DNA from: Euryarchaeota archaeon UBA13 | GTDB taxonomy: Archaea; Thermoplasmatota; Poseidoniia; Poseidoniales; Poseidoniaceae | Length of the DNA: 11,001 nucleotides | NCBI GenBank assembly: GCA_002495945.1 | Contig: DAHU01000111.1 | Coordinates: 1 to 11,001 of the forward strand | Direction of reading: 5' to 3' | Shown: positions 5,297 to 11,001 of the stretch, piece by piece | Position numbering within the stretch: position 1 is the stretch's first letter | How the letters are laid out: each line of letters starts with the position of its first letter | Position numbers and translations under genes: made by a program | The notes under the pieces: model-generated | What the model was told of the DNA's origin: nothing | What the model saw: the letters and a program-made list of their open reading frames with translations, nothing else | Database searches by the model: none

Positions 5297-6745
5297 CTAA
5301 TTATTGCCTCTCCGGCCTCGACGATTTCTTCCGCCTCGCCTACGGCCTCTCGATTGTTGATCGTTATTCTGTGAACCTGATTTTTTACCTCTGTTTGGTC
5401 GGTGGTGTGTATTTCGAGGTTTTTTCTTGTTATAGTCGCGCTTAGGCTTTCCCTGTGGTGCTTGAGTTCTATTTCTCCCTCTTTGATTCCCTTGTGAACG
5501 ATGTTTATTTCCCGAGTTACCCTGTGGTTTATTTCGTCGCCCGTAATGATTACGATTAGATTCATTCCGATTACGGCTACCGAAACTTCTTCGTCTCTGT
5601 GCCCCGATAAATTCGACCTCAAACTCAGGCAACTCTGCAAAGTTAGGCGGACAAAACTCTACGTTAATTCCGACCTCTCGCTGTATCTTGCTGACGGTTT
5701 TTCGTTGTGGTTTTTGTATCAGAGAGATGACTATACCCGTCGAGCCGCCTCGAGCAGTTCTGCCACTTCTGTGTTTGTATGCCTTGCCGTTCTCTGGTGG
5801 GTCGTAATGAATAACGCAATTGACACCCTCAACATCTATGCCACGAGCAGCTACATCAGTGGCAATCAAGGCCATACATTCACCGTGCTGAAATCGTGAC
5901 ATTGCTCGGTCTCGCTGCTTTTGCGAAAGACCACCGTGCAGTGTTTGCGCCGCAAGTCCGTCGTGCATCAAATCGTCTCCGACTCGATCTGCGCCCGCCC
6001 GCGTCCGGCAAAACACGATACTGCGGCCACATTTCCTAATAATTTCACTCGAAATAGTCGATTTCTTAGAATTTGGCATTAACCAGAAGTAATGAGTCAT
6101 ACTTTCCATTGATACCTCTTTTGGACCAACCTCGATAGTTACCGGATTTGTTTGATAATCACGCACTAAATCCGCAACCTCATCATCAAGTGTGGCGCTG
6201 AACAAGATAGTTTGACGGTCTTCTCGACACTCGTCAAGTATTTGGCACACTGGTTGCATGAAGCCCATATCTGCCATCCTATCGGCTTCATCAAGAACCA
6301 CAATATCCACATCCTCAAGAGAAATTGAACCGCGCTCAAGTAAGTCGATTAATCGACCAGGGCAGGCCACTAAAATATCTACACCCCGTTCCAATGCTTT
6401 GAATTGTTTGGTGTATGAAACTCCACCATATACGGCATAACTGTACAATCCGAGTTCTCTTGATAATGGGTCTAACACTTGGAAAATTTGCTCTGCAAGT
6501 TCCCTTGTTGGGGTTAAAATTAGTGAGGTTGGAAAACCGGGTTCCGCCTGTTTAGTTCGCTCGATTAATGGTAATCCAAAAGCGAGGGTTTTACCTGAAC
6601 CTGTCGGTGCTCGGCAGCATAAATCATTACCAAGCATACCATCCGGTATTGATTCCGTTTGAACCTCAAATGGTTGGTTTATTCCCTGTTCAGCCAGTGC
6701 TTTGACTAGTCTTCTAGAGACCCCCAAATCAGAAAATGAAACCAT
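5297..6745 (-). CDS. DEAD-box ATP-dependent RNA helicase, RhlE-like, with RG-rich tail
   Basis: This 482-residue superfamily 2 helicase unwinds RNA duplexes using ATP. All motifs are intact: Q motif (F4 to Q29), I APTGSGKT (46-53), Ia PTRELA (79-84), GG (107-108), Ib CPGR (128-131), II DEAD (152-155), III SAT (183-185), IV VFCRTR (244-249), V ATDVAARGID (295-304) and VI HRSGRTARGG (325-334). Residues 383-482 form a low-complexity tail of Arg, Gly, Asn, Lys and Gln with RGRRRGGRNRRGRRG near the end, expected to bind RNA non-specifically. RhlE-type helicases act in ribosome assembly and cold-induced RNA remodelling; which applies here is unknown. I chose ATG at 6745 because MVSFSDLG matches the family start; a TTG at 6754 would add three residues. 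The small membrane gene follows 30 nt downstream. Confidence 0.92.
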   Translation of the reverse strand: MVSFSDLGVSRRLVKALAEQGINQPFEVQTESIPDGMLGNDLCCRAPTGSGKTLAFGLPLIERTKQAEPGFPTSLILTPTRELAEQIFQVLDPLSRELGLYSYAVYGGVSYTKQFKALERGVDILVACPGRLIDLLERGSISLEDVDIVVLDEADRMADMGFMQPVCQILDECREDRQTILFSATLDDEVADLVRDYQTNPVTIEVGPKEVSMESMTHYFWLMPNSKKSTISSEIIRKCGRSIVFCRTRAGADRVGDDLMHDGLAAQTLHGGLSQKQRDRAMSRFQHGECMALIATDVAARGIDVEGVNCVIHYDPPENGKAYKHRSGRTARGGSTGIVISLIQKPQRKTVSKIQREVGINVEFCPPNFAELPEFEVEFIGAQRRRSFGSRNRNESNRNHYGRRNKPQGNSGNKHRSQGNQRGRNRTQAPQGKPKRDYNKKKPRNTHHRPNRGKKSGSQNNDQQSRGRRRGGRNRRGRRGNN

Positions 6746-6839
6746 AGCCAACAAACTACCCCGCTGTTAATGCCTATTTCATACCCATAGTACAGATTGC
6801 AACTTTTACGGCTACTAACACGGTCTGCGTCATCCACCG

Positions 6840-8033
6840 TCAATTACTTTTGACATACATTGCTACTGCATTGCCGCCACCCAAACAAAGTGTGACAATG
6901 CCGTTTTGAGCTTTGGTCCGGCGCATTACGCCAAGCATGGTAATCAAACATCTTGTTCCACTGCTACCAAGCGGATGGCCCAGTGATATTGCGCCACCAT
7001 GTAGATTAAATCTATCATGAGGAATTCCTACTTCTTTCGCTACTGCGCAAGATGCTGAAGCGAACGCCTCATTATGTTCATAAATTTCAACATCTAATAC
7101 TTCTAGGGAATTGCGTTTCAACAGAGTCCTTATTGCCGGTATTGGTGCACTCATAACTCGGTGTGGTTCTACCCCGCTGGTACAATAATCCTCGATATAG
7201 GCAATTATTTCCCAACCTTGTTGTTTGGCCATCGATTCACTCGTGATTAGAATTGCACTCGCACCATCATTCAACGTACTTGCATTACCCGCAGTCACCT
7301 GGCCTGTTTTATTGAACACTGGTCGCAGGTTTGACAAAACTTCAACATTGGAATTCGGCTTAATTCCCTCATCTCTGCTAAACTGTAAATCTTCGCCTCT
7401 ACGCTGAGGGACACTAACACTAAACGTCTCCCAATCAAACCATCCTTGATTCCACGCCTCTGCTGCTCGTTGATGACTACGCACGGCAAATTCGTCAGAA
7501 TCTGCTCTTGAAATTGCTGACTCTTCAGCGATGGTTTCTCCGGTATTACCCATGTGAATGTCATTGTAAACATCCCACAATCCATCATTAATCATCGAAT
7601 CAACGAGTTTTGAATCACCGATTTTCTTACCCCTTCGCTGGCCGATTAACAGTTGAGGAGCATTTGACATACTTTCCATACCCCCGGCAATGACCACATT
7701 TGATTTGCCTGCTATGATGCTATTTGCTGCCATCATGGCTGCCTCTAATGAACTGCCACATACTTTGTTGATGGTCGCTGCGGAGGTTGTAACTGGCATT
7801 CCTGAGCCAAGCGCAACCTGTCTTGCCGGATTCTGGCCGGAACCAGCTTGCAAAACTTGGCCAAATAGCACCTCATCGACCACACCACTAGCGACATCAA
7901 TACCGACTCTGTGACATAATTCCTTGACTGTCTCAACGCCTAGTTGAACTGCTGTCATTGATGATAAAGTACCCATGAAACTGCCAATGGGAGTTCTTGC
8001 AACACCACAGATTACCACTCTAGGTTGGCTCAT
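6840..8033 (-). CDS. Acetyl-CoA C-acetyltransferase (thiolase)
   Basis: This 397-residue cytoplasmic thiolase joins two acetyl-CoA into acetoacetyl-CoA, or runs the reverse thiolysis. It could therefore feed the mevalonate pathway for archaeal lipids or work in fatty-acid degradation. All catalytic features are present: nucleophile Cys 92 in NKVCGSSLEA, HNEAFA (320-325), His 353 in GGAISLGHPLGSSGTR and Cys 383 in CLGGGNAVA. The length is normal (392-397) and the sequence is intact. I placed the start at ATG 8033 (MSQPRVVICGVARTPIG) because family members begin there. An in-frame ATG at 8054 would add MVLIGLI, which has no counterpart, and the only TATA-like box (8072-8079) is too close to 8054. 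The archaeal thiolases that pair with HMG-CoA synthase and an OB-fold partner differ in sequence; this one looks like the bacterial AtoB/PhaA type. It diverges from the RNase PH gene. Confidence 0.93.
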   Translation of the reverse strand: MSQPRVVICGVARTPIGSFMGTLSSMTAVQLGVETVKELCHRVGIDVASGVVDEVLFGQVLQAGSGQNPARQVALGSGMPVTTSAATINKVCGSSLEAAMMAANSIIAGKSNVVIAGGMESMSNAPQLLIGQRRGKKIGDSKLVDSMINDGLWDVYNDIHMGNTGETIAEESAISRADSDEFAVRSHQRAAEAWNQGWFDWETFSVSVPQRRGEDLQFSRDEGIKPNSNVEVLSNLRPVFNKTGQVTAGNASTLNDGASAILITSESMAKQQGWEIIAYIEDYCTSGVEPHRVMSAPIPAIRTLLKRNSLEVLDVEIYEHNEAFASASCAVAKEVGIPHDRFNLHGGAISLGHPLGSSGTRCLITMLGVMRRTKAQNGIVTLCLGGGNAVAMYVKSN

Positions 8034-8071
8034 AATCAGCCCAATGAGGACCATAACTTCAATCTGCTCAT

Positions 8072-8079
8072 CAATAAAA
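8072..8079 (-). promoter_or_regulatory. Possible TATA box for the thiolase gene
   Basis: On the - strand this reads TTTTATTG. It is centred about 43 nt before the ATG at 8033, giving a leader of roughly 17 nt if transcription starts 25 nt downstream. That supports 8033 over 8054 as the start. The 95-base divergent gap (8034-8128) must also hold the RNase PH promoter, for which I see no clear box. Confidence 0.3.
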
Positions 8080-8128
8080 GCGGAAGATTCTTGAGAAGAT
8101 TTGATGAAAGAAGAGTCTTGGCCTAACC

Positions 8129-8953
8129 ATGGCCAAGTTCAAAACCGAGTTTGAAACCGACCGAAATTCTGACCAAATGAGACATGTCGAGGTCGAGATT
8201 GACTTTACCTCGAATGCGCTTGCATCCATTCTTTATCGCCAAGGCGATACCGTAGTTTTGGCATGTTGTACCAAAGAAGCAAGGCTCCCCGGTTGGTTTC
8301 CAAGAGATTCAACAAAAGGCTGGGTTCATGCTGAATATTCCTTGTTACCTGGTTCAACAGACTCTAGATTTAGAAGAGAACGTCGAGGTGCTAAAGGGAG
8401 AACTCAAGAGATTGAACGCCTCATTGCAAGATCACTACGGGCAGCAGTAGATTTAGAACAATTAGGACCAATCGCACTAAATGTTGATTGTGACATTCTC
8501 AACGCCGATGGGGGGACAAGGTGTGCCTCGATAACCGCAGCCAACCTAGCACTTAGATTGGCAGTTCGCAGATTGATTGCTAACGGTCAGTGCCTGCCAA
8601 TGGAACATAGACCAACCGATGAACAACGCAAAACCGGATGGGAAGCTCCAAAACTAACCGATGCTGAAAAATTAGCTCATGAAAACCGAGTCATTCCTCA
8701 CGACTTAGCTGCGATATCCGTTGGGTTAATCGAAGGAGAGGTATACTTGGATTTAGATTATGTTCTCGATTCTAACGCAGATGTTGATATGAATGTCGTA
8801 AAAACCAGTGATGGAAAATATGTCGAACTACAAGGCACAGGTGAAGAATCTACATTCTCCGGAGAAGAACTATTTGCTCTAATAGCCCAAGCAGATGCTG
8901 GTCTTGATGCTTTATTTGATGTACAAGCAGCAATTTTAGACGGCATAAATTAA
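8129..8953 (+). CDS. rph: RNase PH, bacterial type with an internal insertion
   Basis: This 274-residue phosphorolytic 3'-5' exoribonuclease trims tRNA precursors and other RNA ends with phosphate as co-substrate. Family motifs in order: QGDTVVLACCTKEARLPGW (38-56), GWVHAEYSLLPGSTDSR (64-80), GRTQEIERLIARSLRA (90-105, with Arg 91 at the phosphate-binding position), DCDILNADGGTR (120-131), AAISVGLIEGEVYLDLDY (194-211), DVDMNVV (218-224) and VELQGTGEESTFS (232-244). These match bacterial RNase PH, not the archaeal exosome subunit Rrp41, which lacks the DCDxxxADGGTR and ELQGTxE wording. The usual length is about 238. The excess is mostly a polar insertion at about 155-189, between the ADGGTR helix and the AAISVG strand. 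It is followed by tRNA-Phe, a plausible substrate. Confidence 0.9.
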   Translation: MAKFKTEFETDRNSDQMRHVEVEIDFTSNALASILYRQGDTVVLACCTKEARLPGWFPRDSTKGWVHAEYSLLPGSTDSRFRRERRGAKGRTQEIERLIARSLRAAVDLEQLGPIALNVDCDILNADGGTRCASITAANLALRLAVRRLIANGQCLPMEHRPTDEQRKTGWEAPKLTDAEKLAHENRVIPHDLAAISVGLIEGEVYLDLDYVLDSNADVDMNVVKTSDGKYVELQGTGEESTFSGEELFALIAQADAGLDALFDVQAAILDGIN

Positions 8954-9005
8954 CCGCTATTTCTTTGGAAGATTTGAAATGCGGAATCATGTCGCATGTA
9001 CTTGC

Positions 9006-9081
9006 GGGTAGGTAGCTTAGTTGGGAGAGCGCAGCACTGAAGATGCTGAGGTCGCCGGTTCAAGTCCGGCCCTACCCACCA
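9006..9081 (+). tRNA. tRNA-Phe (GAA), CCA encoded
   Basis: The cloverleaf is complete. The acceptor GGGTAGG (9006-9012) pairs perfectly with CCTACCC (9071-9077), and the D stem GCTT/GAGC has one G-T pair. The anticodon stem CAGCA/TGCTG flanks the loop CTGAAGA (9037-9043) with anticodon GAA at 9039-9041. The T stem GCCGG/CCGGC encloses TTCAAGT. A at 9078 is the discriminator and CCA (9079-9081) is encoded, so no CCA-adding step is needed. The loop has C32 and G37, the archaeal (and eukaryal) form of tRNA-Phe; bacterial tRNA-Phe usually has A37. There is no intron. It begins 52 nt after the RNase PH stop. Confidence 0.97.
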
Positions 9082-9142
9082 ATACTCACTCAGTGATTTA
9101 ATTACCAATCAGGAAAAAGTTGCAGTAGATTCCAAGCAATGC

Positions 9143-9150
9143 TTTAATTT
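9143..9150 (+). promoter_or_regulatory. TATA-like box for the gene at 9173
   Basis: TTTAATTT is centred about 27 nt before the ATG at 9173, which suits a leaderless transcript. No Shine-Dalgarno sequence lies before the ATG. This suggests the gene has its own promoter and is not read only from the tRNA transcript. Confidence 0.4.
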
Positions 9151-9172
9151 GCTAGGTTTCCTTATCCCCGTC

Positions 9173-11001
9173 ATGGGCGAGGAAACTGAGCAGTTTGATG
9201 AGCCCACCGAAGAGTCCGATGTCGAAGAAAAGGTCAGAGACAAAATCGGCAAGGAACTCGATGAAATCCGCCGCCGTAAAACGAAAACCAGCAAGCGTCG
9301 ATTTCTTACTAACAAAGAGGACTATGTCCTATTTGCCGGAATAGGCTATGGAATCCTCTTTGCAGCCTTATTGATTGGTATGTCCAGCGGCATCTTCGGT
9401 TCATCTACTACTTTGGACCACAAAGCATCAGAAACTTTCCTTGATACCGGGGAAGAGTGTGTGAATATTGAAGATCAATCTTGGATTCTAATATTCCCCG
9501 AAAATGATGCAGAGTATCTTGATTTGTCGGGGAGAAATCTTCCTTCAGGCTACGCATACATGAACTACACAATCATGCAGAGTGTTGGTGATAGTTGGGA
9601 AACTGTCGTGTCCGAAGACTCTGTCGCTCAAGTATCTGGTGCTAAAGCCTCTATGCAAGCCCCGTTTGACGAACTTGCTGTTGGCGAGTACCGAATATCA
9701 TTCTTTGTTGATGTTTACAACCAAAGCGAAGACTTGGCAAATGCATCAATCGTTGAAGGCGGCGACATAACACCGAAAGATATCGACTTTGAATTGGAGA
9801 TTAACAGCGGCGGATTCTTTTCCTTCCTGCCGTTCGTAGACTCTGATTCACATCGAGAAGTGAGAATTACAGAACCAGGGCCAAGAACCTGTTGGACGAC
9901 CAAAGACCTAGGTGACTGGGGTTACCTATTGATGGCTGCTGAATTGGGTGGCGGCCGTGAAACCGCTATGCTAACCGGCGGTACTGCTGGCATACCCGCT
10001 TGGTGGATGGCGTTTATCTCACTATCACTTTCAGCGGTAACCTTGTTGGTAATCTACCCAGTTATGTACAAAATATATCACCAAGATACCGATGATATCC
10101 TGTCTAGAAATCATATTGCAAGAGTCGTTGAAGACATTATTGGTAAGACTTCAAAACGATTGCATATCGACATTGACTGGGAGCTTTACAAATTAGAATC
10201 GAGAGAATTGTCAATCGATATTATTGTACCATACAAGAACACTGATGGTACATTGTCAGATAGTAAAGATATCAGGGCTGAAATACTTAGAGAAATTCTT
10301 GAAGAATTTGCCATATTCCGAGTTTTCAAACCCGTTCAACTTACTGTCAAGACCATTGGAGTGAATCAAGCGATTGATTTTGAAAGCGGAGTTGGCGTCG
10401 GTGCAGGGGCTGAAAACGCAGACGTTGATGAAGAGCAAGATTACGCCAGTTTCTTCTCTGAGTTGCATACCTTATCTCGAGTTGAGGACGAGGTTAGAGA
10501 TAGTCTTGATTTGTTCTTCGCCCGCCGTAGCGATGTCAAAATGGAAGGTGCCGTGGTTACCAGCGACGATAGAGTTATTTTCGTCTCAGTAATTTACAAA
10601 CCAACTCAACGCTTTGCATTCTTCAGATTTAAGAAGACAACGGATGAGGTTGAAGTTGAATTATACCGCTACATTTCTACCCGAAATCAAGACTTACTGG
10701 GTAGTCAAGAACTAATTGTCAAAGCAAGAAATCAGGTTTCAACATTGGCGGACCGCTCAGGAGCAGGTAGGGTAGAAAGCGCAAGCAAGAACGATGACAG
10801 AATCGTTGCCGTAGCAAAACAAGACGGTTTAGGTGGCCGAATGCTTCAAACTAATTTCATTGGCAATACTCTCTCTACAGTGGAGTACATGGCTAATGAA
10901 AAGCGAGAAATGATCAACAAATGGGGCTTTTGGGGCTTGATAGTGTTTGTATGGATTCCATTTATGGCATCAGGTGTGCTTGTTGGAGCAATGCTCGGAT
11001 T
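9173..11001 (+). CDS. Large membrane protein, partial, with probable small multidrug export-like C-terminal domain
   Basis: The frame is open from ATG 9173 to the window edge (609 codons, 3' end missing). Residues 1-43 are acidic, then basic (RRRKTKTSKRR), indicating a cytoplasmic N-terminus. Helix 1 lies at about 51-75. Residues 76-272 form a polar domain, probably outside the membrane, with just two Cys (96 and 240) that could form a disulfide. Helix 2 lies at about 273-300 (IPAWWMAFISLSLSAVTLL). Residues 301-580 form a large cytoplasmic domain with an acidic Gly/Ala-rich linker near 405-422. At 582 a hydrophobic stretch begins, KWGFWGLIVFVWIPFMASG, followed by VLVGAMLG. It resembles the conserved FGxxGLxxFVxIPxPGTGxxxGA segment of the Sm_multidrug_ex family (COG2426). 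The resemblance is from memory and the domain is cut off, so transport function is tentative. The whole arrangement looks like a lineage-specific extension in front of a transporter-like domain. Confidence 0.75.
   Translation, partial: MGEETEQFDEPTEESDVEEKVRDKIGKELDEIRRRKTKTSKRRFLTNKEDYVLFAGIGYGILFAALLIGMSSGIFGSSTTLDHKASETFLDTGEECVNIEDQSWILIFPENDAEYLDLSGRNLPSGYAYMNYTIMQSVGDSWETVVSEDSVAQVSGAKASMQAPFDELAVGEYRISFFVDVYNQSEDLANASIVEGGDITPKDIDFELEINSGGFFSFLPFVDSDSHREVRITEPGPRTCWTTKDLGDWGYLLMAAELGGGRETAMLTGGTAGIPAWWMAFISLSLSAVTLLVIYPVMYKIYHQDTDDILSRNHIARVVEDIIGKTSKRLHIDIDWELYKLESRELSIDIIVPYKNTDGTLSDSKDIRAEILREILEEFAIFRVFKPVQLTVKTIGVNQAIDFESGVGVGAGAENADVDEEQDYASFFSELHTLSRVEDEVRDSLDLFFARRSDVKMEGAVVTSDDRVIFVSVIYKPTQRFAFFRFKKTTDEVEVELYRYISTRNQDLLGSQELIVKARNQVSTLADRSGAGRVESASKNDDRIVAVAKQDGLGGRMLQTNFIGNTLSTVEYMANEKREMINKWGFWGLIVFVWIPFMASGVLVGAMLG

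Noticed and set aside
5236..5640. A 134-codon open frame on the - strand overlapping the helicase tail.
   Set aside because: It is a second frame of the Arg/Gly/Asn-rich tail region. Low-complexity coding DNA often leaves alternate frames open, and the product matches nothing I recognise.
5501..5899. A 132-codon open frame on the + strand inside the helicase gene.
   Set aside because: It is antisense to well-conserved helicase motifs V and VI, which explain the sequence fully.
8979..8997. ATGCG...CGCAT inverted repeat just before the tRNA, a possible hairpin or RNase PH terminator.
   Set aside because: Only 5 bp with a 9-base loop and no T run follows, so it is too weak to call.
1..11001. 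CRISPR arrays, insertion sequences, rRNA genes, phage genes.
   Set aside because: No regularly spaced repeats, transposase motifs, rRNA-like segments or phage proteins were seen. The three-copy element is irregularly spaced and tied to gene starts.

Overview
The window looks like a piece of a marine archaeal genome, most likely a Poseidoniia (Marine Group II) relative. The placement is an inference. Three things support it. The tRNA-Phe has a CTGAAGA anticodon loop with G at position 37, as in archaeal tRNA-Phe, where bacteria usually have A. Several genes have an AT-rich TATA-like box centred about 25 nt before an ATG that has no Shine-Dalgarno sequence, the geometry of archaeal leaderless promoters. 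The small zinc-ribbon/membrane proteins and the long acidic-headed membrane protein at the right edge are of a style common in that group. Several metabolic genes (pdxH, RNase PH, a RhlE-like helicase) are of bacterial type, so past gene acquisition is likely. A bacterial host cannot be fully excluded.

Left third (1-2640): a cluster of five small membrane-protein genes on the + strand, interrupted by pdxH on the - strand. The first three small genes (45, 407, 1445) share an upstream element, TCGGGACATATTTTATCA, that contains a TATA-like core. Genes two and three also share a 31-codon N-terminal block (IPPPVTEENKA...EAE.WI.KHS) joined to different membrane regions. In that block most identical residues use a different synonymous codon, while the upstream element is conserved base for base. 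This points to an old paralogous family, kept under protein-level selection, with a conserved cis element. It is the most unusual thing in the window. The other two small genes are a two-helix membrane protein with a canonical TATA box, and a zinc-ribbon plus one-helix protein whose TATA-to-start region is a perfect inverted repeat.

Middle (2657-6745): a 585-residue TPR-type helical-repeat protein (-), a short TspO/MBR protein lacking the usual first membrane helix (+), and a probable two-gene unit (-) of a DEAD-box RNA helicase with a 100-residue Arg/Gly/Asn-rich tail followed by a small two-helix membrane protein.

Right third (6840-11001): an acetyl-CoA C-acetyltransferase (-) diverges from a bacterial-type RNase PH (+). 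RNase PH is followed by tRNA-Phe(GAA) with an encoded CCA, and then by a long membrane protein that runs off the window just as it enters a segment resembling the small multidrug export family. RNase PH trims tRNA 3' ends, so its position beside a tRNA is suggestive, though one tRNA neighbour proves nothing.

There is no gene-free stretch longer than 300 bases. The longest is the divergent gap 4415-4656.
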